In this document: one piece after another, positions 45,278-53,730 of the stretch
Layout: every line of letters starts with the position of its first letter
Position numbering within the stretch: position 1 is the first letter of the stretch
NCBI RefSeq assembly: GCF_030296775.1
Contig: NZ_AP027742.1
Span: forward strand, 2,170,001-2,234,000
Reading direction: 5' to 3'
Source of the DNA: Claveliimonas bilis
Lineage (GTDB): Bacteria; Bacillota; Clostridia; Lachnospirales; Lachnospiraceae
DNA length: 64,000 nucleotides
Program-made: the position numbers and the translations under genes
Notes under the pieces: generated by a model
Seen by the model: the letters and a program-made list of their open reading frames with translations, nothing else
Told to the model about the DNA's origin: nothing
Databases searched by the model: none

Positions 45278-46435
45278 TCATTTTTCCTTTTTATTTACAT
45301 TTACCTCATTCATGTGAATGCTCATAAGCATTGGAATTTCTTTTGGATATCCGATTGATTTCCCATTTTCTTTTTTGAACAAATGAATTTTCTCTGGATT
45401 TAGGTTGATATAGACATTTTTACCACACTGTGGAACCATATCTTCACACAATGCAATCAACTCTATTCCCTCTACCTCAAGATAAACACCATATCGATTT
45501 CCGTAATCTTCCACATATTTTACTGTCGCACACAAAGTATCTTGTTCTTGCTTATCACTGAATATCAAATGTTCGGGTCTAATACCTAATAATAGGTTCT
45601 CCGTCTCAGCACATAGTATTTGTTTGCACCAAATTTCCGGTATATGAACACTTTGTTTTCCTATCCATAATTTCCCTGATCCATATTTCGCATCCACAAT
45701 ATTCATAGATGGAGATCCAATAAATTTTGCTGTAAAGATATTTGCCGGACGGTTATAAATCACCGATGGATGATCTATCATCTGTAGTTCTCCTTTGTTC
45801 AACAATGCAATTCTGTGCCCCACAGTCATGGCCTCAATCTGATCATGAGTCACATAAACCAGAGTCTGGTGATATCTCTCATGTATTTTCACCAGCTCTT
45901 TTCTTGCATGAAGTCTTAATTGCGCATCCAGATTAGACAACGGTTCATCTAATAGAAAATATGGGGAACGTTTTACCACCGCTCTCGCCAATGCCACTCG
46001 TTGCCTTTGTCCACCAGATAACTGCTTGGGTGTTCTTTGGGCATATTCTACTAAATCAAGCATTTCTAATGCTTCATCTAACCTTTTTTTAATTTCACCT
46101 TTTTCAATTTTATGGGCTTTTAAACCATATGTAATATTCTGGGCCACAGTCATATGTGGATACAAAGCATAGTTTTGGAACACCATTGCCACATTTCTTT
46201 CGCCGCACGGTACATCATTTACTCGTTTTCCTGACATATATAAGTTACCTGAATTAATATCTTCCAACCCTGCTATAATTCTTAATGTTGTAGATTTTCC
46301 GCATCCAGATGGTCCCAGAAGAATAATCCTTTCTCCATCTTTTATTTGCAGATTAAAATCTTTTATTACATAATTTTTACCGTAACATTTATCTACCTGC
46401 TCGAATATAATCTCTTTAGTATTCTTGTTATTCAT
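45278..46435 (-). CDS. ABC importer ATPase, UgpC/MsmK-like
   Basis: The 385-residue ATPase powers the importer encoded upstream. It has Walker A GPSGCGKST (about 37-45), the signature LSGGQRQR, Walker B YFLLDEPLSNLDA and a C-terminal regulatory OB/TOBE domain typical of MalK/UgpC. UgpC-type proteins feed on sn-glycerol-3-phosphate or sugars, and sequence alone cannot choose. It lies between the permease and HAD phosphatase genes with short gaps. Confidence 0.95.
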   Translation of the reverse strand: MNNKNTKEIIFEQVDKCYGKNYVIKDFNLQIKDGERIILLGPSGCGKSTTLRIIAGLEDINSGNLYMSGKRVNDVPCGERNVAMVFQNYALYPHMTVAQNITYGLKAHKIEKGEIKKRLDEALEMLDLVEYAQRTPKQLSGGQRQRVALARAVVKRSPYFLLDEPLSNLDAQLRLHARKELVKIHERYHQTLVYVTHDQIEAMTVGHRIALLNKGELQMIDHPSVIYNRPANIFTAKFIGSPSMNIVDAKYGSGKLWIGKQSVHIPEIWCKQILCAETENLLLGIRPEHLIFSDKQEQDTLCATVKYVEDYGNRYGVYLEVEGIELIALCEDMVPQCGKNVYINLNPEKIHLFKKENGKSIGYPKEIPMLMSIHMNEVNVNKKEK

Positions 46436-46453
46436 TCCTTATCCCAAACCTTC

Positions 46454-47290
46454 CTATCCTTTAATGCCAGACATTGCAAACGTATTAATAATGTATCTTT
46501 GAAAAATCAGATATAATATCAGAGGAATTATCATCGTCATAACAGACACCGCCATGGCTAGAGAAAAATTTGTCCCACCTTCTGCACTGACAAACATTTG
46601 CAGCGCTAAGGATAAGGTATAGTTTTCTTTACTCTTTAGAATTAAAACCGGCCATACATATTCATTCCAAGAATTAATAAAAAAGATAATCCCTGTTGAA
46701 ATAACTGCCGGACGAGCCAATGGCAATACAATGTCTTTCAATATCTTGAAATTTCCAATATTATCTAATTTTGCAACTTCAACTAGTGACTTATTGATGC
46801 CTCTCATTGCCTGCCTCAACATAAAAATTCCCAACACATCTGCAAACTGTGGCAACATAACACCCCAAATGGAATCTGACAATCCTAATTTTGAAATCAA
46901 TAAATAATTAGGAATCATGGTAACAGTAAACGGTATAAACATTGTGCTCAGCATGATAAAATATATCAGCGTTTTCCCTTTAAATGTAAAATAGACAAAT
47001 GCATATGCCGCCAGCAAGCTCGTAATCGTTTTAAGGCATGTCACTATTATTGCAATCACAAATGTATTCACTGTAATTTGAACAAATGGTAATTTTTCAA
47101 AAACTTGAAAATAGTTTTCTATTGTAGGGTTTTGAGGTATCAAACTCATTACTGTATTAACAGCTTCTTGATTTGTCTTAAATGAGTTGCAGATTGCAAA
47201 TACAATTGGGAAAAGAGATGTAATTACCATAATTCCCAAAAGGATATGCCAAGGAATTTGCAAGTCTTTTATCTTGTGTCTAGTTTTCAT
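46454..47290 (-). CDS. ABC importer permease, MalG/UgpE-like
   Basis: The 278-residue permease has six membrane helices and the EAA loop (EVAKLDNIGNFKILKDIVLPLARPA, about residues 188-212) that contacts the ATPase. The C-terminus ends QRYIINTFAMSGIKG, as in the CUT1 carbohydrate/glycerol-phosphate subfamily. Its start overlaps the end of the first permease gene by 11 bp. Confidence 0.93.
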   Translation of the reverse strand: MKTRHKIKDLQIPWHILLGIMVITSLFPIVFAICNSFKTNQEAVNTVMSLIPQNPTIENYFQVFEKLPFVQITVNTFVIAIIVTCLKTITSLLAAYAFVYFTFKGKTLIYFIMLSTMFIPFTVTMIPNYLLISKLGLSDSIWGVMLPQFADVLGIFMLRQAMRGINKSLVEVAKLDNIGNFKILKDIVLPLARPAVISTGIIFFINSWNEYVWPVLILKSKENYTLSLALQMFVSAEGGTNFSLAMAVSVMTMIIPLILYLIFQRYIINTFAMSGIKG

Positions 47291-48164
47291 AGTAAACTCC
47301 TTTCTCTACAAATCGAAATTCTAAAACAAGAAGCAGCATAAAAATAATCACTGTAATGACCGCCACAGCGGAGCTTGAACCCGTTCGATACAGAGTAAAC
47401 GCCTCATGATACGCCATATATATCAAATTTGAGCTGGCATAATTAGGTCCACCCTGGGTAATGACTTTTATAGGTGTATAAACGTACTGCAGCCCCTGTA
47501 CAATAGTATATATGAATACGTAAATTCCTGTTGCAGAACTCATCGGAATAATGATATCCTTGAAAATCTTAAGTGTAGAAACACCATCCAATTTAGCAGC
47601 TTCAATCACTTCCTGCGATACTCCAGATACCCCTGCTAAAATAACTATAAAATTGTATCCAAATGCTTTCCACGAAGTAATAATACATAATACTGCAATC
47701 ACCCAGCCTTCCGTTTTAGACCACACAGGAATGGTTATTCCAAAATTATTACATATAATTGCTATAGGTCCAGACACTGGATTTAATATCCATGTGTATA
47801 AAATAGATCCGACCACAAGTGATATTACACTTGGAAGAAAAAATATGGCTTTATAGAAGTTTTTCCCCTTCTTAATAATCACTGACAATATAAATGATAA
47901 AATGTATGGTATCACCATATTAGCAATTAATAATATAAGAATATATACTAATGTATTTTGTAGAATTTTCCATGTATTTGAATCTGTAAATAAAGTAATA
48001 TAATTATTTAAACCAACAAATTCTTTTGTAGAACTCACAAGATTCCAATCAAAAAAGCTTAAATATATCGTCTGTGCCATGGGATAAAACATAAAAATCC
48101 CAAATGCTAAAATCGATGGAATTAAAAAAAGATACCCCAGACCTTTTTGTTTTATTTTTTTCAT
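47280..48164 (-). CDS. ABC importer permease, MalF/UgpA-like
   Basis: The 294-residue permease of the CUT1 family has six helices and the EAA loop EAAKLDGVSTLKIFKDIIIPM (about residue 190). ATG at 48164 follows GGAGAGCGTT. It pairs with the MalG-like permease that overlaps it. It is 57 bp after the RpiR regulator gene. Confidence 0.93.
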   Translation of the reverse strand: MKKIKQKGLGYLFLIPSILAFGIFMFYPMAQTIYLSFFDWNLVSSTKEFVGLNNYITLFTDSNTWKILQNTLVYILILLIANMVIPYILSFILSVIIKKGKNFYKAIFFLPSVISLVVGSILYTWILNPVSGPIAIICNNFGITIPVWSKTEGWVIAVLCIITSWKAFGYNFIVILAGVSGVSQEVIEAAKLDGVSTLKIFKDIIIPMSSATGIYVFIYTIVQGLQYVYTPIKVITQGGPNYASSNLIYMAYHEAFTLYRTGSSSAVAVITVIIFMLLLVLEFRFVEKGVYYEN

Positions 48165-48221
48165 AACGCTCTCCAATCATTGTATCTGCCTGCTAATTAT
48201 CCAAAGACAGATTTCTCAAGT

Positions 48222-49076
48222 CTATTCAAATCTCATTTTATTAATAATTTCCGAGTTTTTCTCAATTCTTTTTGTAGTCTGCTCATATCTGGAAATTCCA
48301 AGACAAGTACAAAGAGCATCCATTACTGCAATATGACTAATTCTAGATGATACTGCCTCCATGACTCCTTCAGAAGCTGAAGAACAAATTACAAGTGAAA
48401 TATCCGCGACATCTAAAATAGGACTCCTTACAAAACTTGTCAGCGCAATTACTTTTGCGCCATTTTCTTTCGCCAAACGCAAGGTCTCTATCGTTTCCTT
48501 TGTTCTTCCGGTATGAGAAACTCCCAAAACTACACAATTCTCATCCAGCATACTGGCGGCTATCTTCGCTTCATATGGATCTGTAAAACAAAAAACAGGA
48601 TATCCAATTCGATACAAACGCATGTACGCATCATGCACAATTGTAGAAGATGTATACATTCCACAAAAAATAATTTTATTTGCATTTCGTATACATTCCA
48701 CGGCCTCACCAAATTTTTTATGATTTATGAAATCTCGAGTTTCGCTTAACACTTGTATACTTGCCCCTAAGACCTTGTCTAATATTTCTGCCGTACTGTC
48801 ATCCTTTTTTACATTCCCAAACGGAAGAACCGGTTTTTCCTTTGGACGGCATGCCAAATTGAGTTTCAATTCTCCAAATCCACCCAAATGCAGTATTTTA
48901 CAAAATCTCACAATGCTGGATTCTGCAACTTCAAGATTTTTTGCCAACTCCGATATTGAAAGTGTTACCACTTCCTCTGAATTTTCCAAAATGTAATCCG
49001 CAATTTTTTTTTCTACACGATGAAAACTAGGATACATACTTTGTATTAACAAAATACAATTTTCTGCTTTCTGCAT
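48222..49076 (-). CDS. RpiR/MurR family regulator of the importer operon
   Basis: The 284-residue regulator has an N-terminal RpiR helix-turn-helix (about 1-75, VVTLSISELAKNLEVAESSIVRFCKILHLGGFGELKL) and a C-terminal SIS sugar-phosphate-binding domain (about 125-260). It contains VVLGVSHTGRTKETIETLRLAKENGAKVIALTSF. SIS domains usually bind phosphosugars, so the inducer may be a phosphorylated intermediate of this pathway. It is inside the operon, between the phosphodiesterase and permease genes, and may regulate its own promoter. Confidence 0.92.
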   Translation of the reverse strand: MQKAENCILLIQSMYPSFHRVEKKIADYILENSEEVVTLSISELAKNLEVAESSIVRFCKILHLGGFGELKLNLACRPKEKPVLPFGNVKKDDSTAEILDKVLGASIQVLSETRDFINHKKFGEAVECIRNANKIIFCGMYTSSTIVHDAYMRLYRIGYPVFCFTDPYEAKIAASMLDENCVVLGVSHTGRTKETIETLRLAKENGAKVIALTSFVRSPILDVADISLVICSSASEGVMEAVSSRISHIAVMDALCTCLGISRYEQTTKRIEKNSEIINKMRFE

Positions 49077-49080
49077 TTTT

Positions 49081-49893
49081 TTACTCCTTTTTATCCAATA
49101 CTTCTTTCAAAATCTCCTTTGGTATTTGGTAAACCTCCTTAGTTCCACATATGCAATTTTCTACTTTCATCCCATCATTGTCCATTATACAAGAAAGATA
49201 GCCACTTCTTTCCTGCTCTGAAATACCTTTCTCAATATAATCAAACCCACATGCAGATGATTCTACTGTAAATTGGCAAATCTGTTTTTCTATCTTCATA
49301 CTGTTCCTATGTACATGACCACAAAAAATACCTTTTACATTTGAACGTGACAAAAATTTCTGTAATCTTTTTCCATTTTTTCCTATTTGAAGCAAATAAT
49401 CATCCCAAAAAAGCGGGTGATGCACGAAAACAACTATTTTGTCCTTTTTATCGTAAATCCGTTCCAGCCATTCTATCTGAATGTCATCAATTTCACCCAC
49501 TCCATGTTCCCTGTCTGCGCTATCTAACACAACAATCTTCCATTCTCGTATCTGATAAAAATAATAGTACCTTCCATGAGTTAGCTTCTGCTCAAATACA
49601 TTGCAAAACGCTTCTTTATTGTCATGATTTCCAAGCGCCAGTAAAACCGGCACCTGGATTCTTGACTCATCCAAAATCTTTTTAAACTGGTGATAGTCAA
49701 CTTCTTCTCCTTCATGAACTAAATCACCGCTTATCACAATAAAATCAAGGGGTTGGCTTTGAACGACAGACAATATTTTTCTAAGCTTTTCATCCGGAGA
49801 TAATAATGAAGTGAACATGCCGCTCAATAATCCTACACTGTAATCTTTTCTTATATGCGTATCTGATAATTGTGCAAAATGAAGTTGACTCAT
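49081..49893 (-). CDS. Calcineurin-like metallophosphoesterase (GpdQ/CpdA type)
   Basis: The 270-residue cytoplasmic enzyme has all five metal motifs of the family: LSDTHIR (about 9), SGDLVHEG (about 55), GNHDNKEAF (about 87), VHHPLFWDD (about 155) and CGHVHRNS (about 192). The order and spacing resemble GpdQ, which cleaves glycerophosphodiesters, and the cAMP phosphodiesterase CpdA. In this operon with an importer and a HAD phosphatase, phosphodiester breakdown of the imported substrate is likely. No signal peptide is present. Confidence 0.9.
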   Translation of the reverse strand: MSQLHFAQLSDTHIRKDYSVGLLSGMFTSLLSPDEKLRKILSVVQSQPLDFIVISGDLVHEGEEVDYHQFKKILDESRIQVPVLLALGNHDNKEAFCNVFEQKLTHGRYYYFYQIREWKIVVLDSADREHGVGEIDDIQIEWLERIYDKKDKIVVFVHHPLFWDDYLLQIGKNGKRLQKFLSRSNVKGIFCGHVHRNSMKIEKQICQFTVESSACGFDYIEKGISEQERSGYLSCIMDNDGMKVENCICGTKEVYQIPKEILKEVLDKKE

Positions 49894-49907
49894 TATTTTC
49901 CTTCTTT

Positions 49908-51233
49908 CTATTCCATAATCTGATTAATGGAATCTTGTGTTTCTTTCATTTCCTTCTCTATGTCTACGGTTCCGCTTAATATCTGATCTCTCATATCAAT
50001 TAACATTTGTTCTGCTTCCAGACCTGCATCACCTGGAAAAGATGCCCATGAAGCAACACCGTTCATTTGATCTGCCGCCGCTGTAAACATAGGGTGCTCT
50101 TCTACAAAATCTTTTAATCCGTTTTCTGCCTCAATTACATTATTTCTCGGAGGAACATAACCGGTTCCCTCGGTCCATTTTGCCATTGATTCAACAGAGT
50201 ACAGATATTTTTCAAACTCCCATGCTGCCTTTTGTTCTTCTTCGTCTTGCGCAGTAATAGCTAGGAAGCATCCTCCTGCAGGTACAACTCGATCTTTCCC
50301 TTCCCACACGGGTGAACTTACTGCTCTGACATCAAACTGTGCCGTATCTTCTATCGTTGCCATATATGCTATCGTAGTATGCAACATAGCAACTTCTCCA
50401 TTAATAAATGCCTGAAATCCTTCTTCCCAGCTTGCGTGCAATGCTTCCTGGTCAGATACCATATCAGCATACATCGTATATGCTTCAACCCCTTCTTCAG
50501 AAGCAAAAGAAGCTTTATATTTCCCGTCTTCTTCTGAAATAATCTGTGCGCCATTACTTTCCAACAATGCTTGTTGATTCCAACTATCAGGTCCTTCACG
50601 CATATACAGGCCATACTTACCTGTGCTTTCTTTTATTTTACTTGAAAATTCTTCCACTTCTTCCCATGTTTCGGGTCCCTCTTCTGGAAGCCCCGCTTCC
50701 TTTAATATATCAGCATTGTAGAACAAAACCGGTGTACTTAAAGAATAAGGCATTCCCACCTGCTCACCATCACTATTTTGCGCCAATTCTAAAATATTAG
50801 CATTGAAATTATCTGTAATAAAACTACTATCTTCCGGGAAAAATTCATCAATTATATTCTGTGGTGAAACATAATCAAAATTACTCGAGAAATAATTCAA
50901 ATAAGTCCATCCTATCTGTACTACAGCCGGCGCATTACCTGCTGCTGTTTCAGCCTGCAAATTCTGCATTAATCCTTTATATTCCTCTGGATTGTATCGC
51001 GCTACTACTTCAATTTCATTATTAGATTCATTAAATTCCTTTACTAATTCATCAACCGTTTTTCCACCTACAGTTTCCGAATTAATATGCCAATACTCAA
51101 TTACTGTTTTGTCTTCATTGTTTTTGGTATTCTCTGCCTCTCCTTCTCCTGCAATACCACAGCCTCCTAACATTCCCATCGTCAAACCACATGATAATAC
51201 AACTGCTACTCCTCTTAATTTCTTTTTTCTCAT
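49908..51233 (-). CDS. ABC importer substrate-binding lipoprotein (UgpB-like)
   Basis: The 441-residue lipoprotein captures the substrate outside the cell. It has a basic, hydrophobic signal with lipobox LGGC (Cys25), then an extracytoplasmic family 1 binding protein (IEYWHINSETVGGKTVDELVKEFNES, AAWEFEKYLYSVES). The alignment with UgpB-type glycerophosphate binders is by pattern only; ligand residues cannot be assigned. It is the first gene of a seven-gene operon. GGAGGAAGAAC precedes ATG. Confidence 0.93.
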   Translation of the reverse strand: MRKKKLRGVAVVLSCGLTMGMLGGCGIAGEGEAENTKNNEDKTVIEYWHINSETVGGKTVDELVKEFNESNNEIEVVARYNPEEYKGLMQNLQAETAAGNAPAVVQIGWTYLNYFSSNFDYVSPQNIIDEFFPEDSSFITDNFNANILELAQNSDGEQVGMPYSLSTPVLFYNADILKEAGLPEEGPETWEEVEEFSSKIKESTGKYGLYMREGPDSWNQQALLESNGAQIISEEDGKYKASFASEEGVEAYTMYADMVSDQEALHASWEEGFQAFINGEVAMLHTTIAYMATIEDTAQFDVRAVSSPVWEGKDRVVPAGGCFLAITAQDEEEQKAAWEFEKYLYSVESMAKWTEGTGYVPPRNNVIEAENGLKDFVEEHPMFTAAADQMNGVASWASFPGDAGLEAEQMLIDMRDQILSGTVDIEKEMKETQDSINQIME

Positions 51234-51297
51234 GTTCTTCCTCCTTGTTTTTATTCACTTAACAAAGAACTTATTTCATTTTCTTATCATATCCGCG

Positions 51298-51308
51298 GAA
51301 CTAAGTTC
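51298..51308 (-). promoter_or_regulatory. Palindromic operator candidate of the importer operon
   Basis: GAACTTAGTTC on the minus strand is a perfect 11-bp palindrome placed 4 bp downstream of the -10 box, right at the predicted start site. A related GAACTTATTTC-like half lies at 51266. RpiR is a natural candidate to bind it. Confidence 0.4.
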
Positions 51309-51311
51309 ATT

Positions 51312-51340
51312 TTTATAATACCATGTGCCTTATCACCCAA
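51312..51340 (-). promoter_or_regulatory. Promoter of the importer operon
   Basis: TTGGGT, 17 bp and TATAAA on the minus strand lie about 80 bp upstream of the binding-protein gene. The -35 is weak, consistent with regulation. Confidence 0.5.
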
Positions 51341-51516
51341 CTATCATCATTCAGTAAATCATATGTAAAGTTTTTGTAAGAAACATACATGTATGCGAAT
51401 CATTCTTTGACGCTTTCATCCATAAAAAAGTGTCTTCGACACTTCAACTCCCCCGCCCCTCAATCTTGAGGGGATTAGGGGTTTCTTTTTGTGTCTTTTC
51501 CCTTCATAATAGTCTT

Positions 51517-52698
51517 ATGAATATCTTACAGAAGATTTTTACAGACCATTTTGAAGAAATGCTCTATATCCAACATCCTCGTGACTCTGTCATCGAAAAT
51601 GTAGAAAAAATGATCCATTACGGCGATCCCTCTTTTGGTGGCACCATGTATGCCTGCCCTTCCTGCGGTAATCTTAAGTTTCTCCCTTTTCGCTGTCACT
51701 CCCGCTTCTGTCCTTCCTGCGGTAACATGTATTCCATTGACAGGACTACCTCGATGTCTTTTAAAATCATCCATGTCCAGCATCTCCATTGTGTGTTTAC
51801 CATTGCCAGAGAACTCCGTCCTCTGTTCCTGCAGGACCGTTCGCTCTTAAATTGCCTCTTTTCTGCTGTCAACCGCGTCGTCTCCCGTATGTTCCTCAAA
51901 GATAACTATGCTGAACGCTTTACTCCTGGTTTTATCTGTGTCCTTCATACCTTTGGCAGGGATCTGAAATGGAATCCTCATATCCATTGTCTCGTTTCCG
52001 AAGGCGGCGTTGGCCTCTCTCTGCGCTGGCGCCACAAAAAGCACTTCAACTACAAACTCCTGCGGGATTCTTTCCAGACCGTTCTTCTCAACGAATTACA
52101 TTCCAGGATCGGTGACCCTTTTAAAAAGCTTAAGGCTTCTGTCTATGCCGATCACAAAAATGGTTTTTACGTCCGGGCCTTACCCAACAAATGTAATCCA
52201 TCTCACGTGATCAAGTACATTGGCCGTTATCTCGGACGCCCTGTGATCGCAACCTCCCGCATTGATTCTTATGATGGCGAATTTGTTACCTTTCATTATC
52301 ATCGGCATGAAGATGAAAAACTGGTCTCTGAAACCATCCCGGTCCTTGATTTCATAGCCAGGCTTACCCAGCATATCCCGGAAAAACATTTCAAAATGAT
52401 CCGTTACTATGGCATCTATGCCAGGCACCGTAAATCTGACAAATACCTCCGCCGGGCTATTTCAAGAGAAAAGCATAAGATATTTCTTTCTTTTAACCGT
52501 TGGCGGGATTCCATCCTGCATTCCTTCGGATATGATCCTTTAAAGTGTCCTTCCTGTGGTACGACCATGCTTTTTCTTGAATTATATTTCAACCACAGAC
52601 CGGTTCCTTTGCATGAATTATACGAAAAGGTTATGCGAAAGCATCGGTGCCGGGCTCCTGCCTCTTTTTCTTTTCTTCCATCGTCTCCTTCTGCGTGA
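51517..52698 (+). CDS. IS91-like family transposase (HUH, Y2)
   Basis: The 393-residue protein has an N-terminal zinc-ribbon region (CPSCGNLKFLPFRCHSRFCPSC), the HUH motif HIH (His155, His157) and the twin catalytic tyrosines Tyr234 and Tyr238 in YIGRYLG. A further zinc pair CPSC lies near the end. This is the rolling-circle Y2 layout of IS91 transposases. I choose the ATG at 51517; an in-frame extension to 51430 covers the palindromes of the left end. All catalytic residues are present, so it may be active. Confidence 0.92.
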   Translation: MNILQKIFTDHFEEMLYIQHPRDSVIENVEKMIHYGDPSFGGTMYACPSCGNLKFLPFRCHSRFCPSCGNMYSIDRTTSMSFKIIHVQHLHCVFTIARELRPLFLQDRSLLNCLFSAVNRVVSRMFLKDNYAERFTPGFICVLHTFGRDLKWNPHIHCLVSEGGVGLSLRWRHKKHFNYKLLRDSFQTVLLNELHSRIGDPFKKLKASVYADHKNGFYVRALPNKCNPSHVIKYIGRYLGRPVIATSRIDSYDGEFVTFHYHRHEDEKLVSETIPVLDFIARLTQHIPEKHFKMIRYYGIYARHRKSDKYLRRAISREKHKIFLSFNRWRDSILHSFGYDPLKCPSCGTTMLFLELYFNHRPVPLHELYEKVMRKHRCRAPASFSFLPSSPSA

Positions 52699-52723
52699 TA
52701 CAATCAATATATCTGATACAGAA

Positions 52724-52933
52724 ATGGAGGCGGACAATATCAAACGAATTACTGAGGCAGAACTTGCAAAGGAACTTCGGGAACAGTATATAAAAAATCC
52801 TCCAGAAGGTATGACCTCTGATGAAATCCGTGATATGAGCGACGATGACCTTTTGGACATGGATTATTTCTTACACGAATTTGACGATCTGGATGATGAC
52901 GGTTTTGGCGAAGAAGGTTTTTATATTTTCTAA
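52724..52933 (+). CDS. Small acidic companion protein of the IS91-like element
   Basis: This 69-residue frame starts 25 bp after the transposase stop and is extremely acidic in its second half (DEIRDMSDDDLLDMDYFLHEFDDLDDDGFGEEGF). The N-terminal half is helical and mixed in charge. I recognise no family. Its place inside the element suggests it travels with the transposase, perhaps as a DNA mimic or regulator. No strong ribosome-binding site is visible beyond ACAGAAATGGAGG within the start, so translation may rely on coupling. Confidence 0.6.
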   Translation: MEADNIKRITEAELAKELREQYIKNPPEGMTSDEIRDMSDDDLLDMDYFLHEFDDLDDDGFGEEGFYIF

Positions 52934-53018
52934 AACAAAATCGTCTGTTTCCTATGCCCGCCTTTGTGCGGGCTAGTTTCATTCAAGAGTTCAGCAAAAG
53001 TTGAACTTTCCTATAAAG

Positions 53019-53154
53019 GAACAAAGAGTTCCCTTGCGGAACTCTCGCGCCGAGCGCGGTCGCTTTAGCGGCAACTTCCACTTCTCGCGAGTGCGCATCC
53101 CGCGGAGCGTTTTATTTAATAGGAAAGAAATTTCCTATTAAATAAAAAAACAAT
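53019..53154 (+). repeat. Dispersed multi-hairpin repeat, copy 3
   Basis: This 136-bp copy is identical to copy 2 at 38254, including the terminal 16-bp stem and the trailing AAAAAAACAAT. It lies 46 bp after the last hairpin of the IS91-like element and about 20 bp before the DUF2798 gene, so it is in that gene's upstream region. Confidence 0.92.
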
Positions 53155-53173
53155 AGAATGTGAGGTTATGCAC

Positions 53174-53653
53174 ATGCCAAAAAATCGTTTTCAGGAAATC
53201 ATTTTTACTTTACTGATGTCTTTCTTTATGGTACTTGCGATGGAAATTTATAATACCGCTCTCCTTCAGGGAGGCATGTCTAATTCCTGCTTTATCCATG
53301 CACTGTCGGAACTTCCTTTTATGATTCCTTTGTGCTTTGCAACCAGCTATTTTCTGATGGATCGGATTGCTTCCGGAATTGCGTTTCGTATGGCGGATCC
53401 AAAGAGGGATCATCCTGTACTTGTCACTCTTGTGCGCGCTGGCGTCACTGTATGCTTTATGTGTCCTTCCATGAGTCTGTGGGCAACCCTCATCTTTAAG
53501 CAAGCTGGAGTGCAGATTGCAGCAGTGTGGCTTCAGACAGTAGCCATCAATTTTCCCATGGCGCTTTGCTGGCAGATTTTTTTCTGCGGTCCGCTTGTCA
53601 GATTTCTGTTCCGCCTGATCTTCCGCCGGCAGCTTCAGGAATGTACTCTGTAA
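53174..53653 (+). CDS. DUF2798 family membrane protein
   Basis: The 159-residue protein has four membrane helices in two DUF2798 repeats (about 8-72 and 85-150), each beginning with a basic loop. It is of unknown function. The ATG at 53174 has GTGAGG eight bases upstream; another two residues earlier is possible. It lies directly before the ABC exporter pair on the same strand, 77 bp away, and after repeat copy 3. Confidence 0.85.
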   Translation: MPKNRFQEIIFTLLMSFFMVLAMEIYNTALLQGGMSNSCFIHALSELPFMIPLCFATSYFLMDRIASGIAFRMADPKRDHPVLVTLVRAGVTVCFMCPSMSLWATLIFKQAGVQIAAVWLQTVAINFPMALCWQIFFCGPLVRFLFRLIFRRQLQECTL

Positions 53654-53730
53654 AGAGAGGAAATTATTTCGTGATTTTCTTTCCTAACCCTGCTATAATA
53701 TCTTTATAAATGAGGAAGGGAGTCCTTATC

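Larger units (their letters stand above)
51428..52973 (+). mobile_element. IS91-like (HUH, Y2) insertion element
   Basis: The element is drawn from a hairpin AAGTGTC-TTC-GACACTT (51428-51444), past a CCCCTCAA/TTGAGGGG palindrome (51456-51473), to a GCCCGC/GCGGGC hairpin (52956-52973). It holds the transposase and a small acidic gene. IS91 elements have no terminal inverted repeats, so the ends are estimates. It lies between the importer promoter and dispersed repeat copy 3. Confidence 0.6.

Noticed and set aside
53710-53730. ATG at 53710 as start of the first ABC exporter gene
   Set aside because: The AAGGGAG ribosome-binding site lies downstream of it and fits the TTG at 53731.
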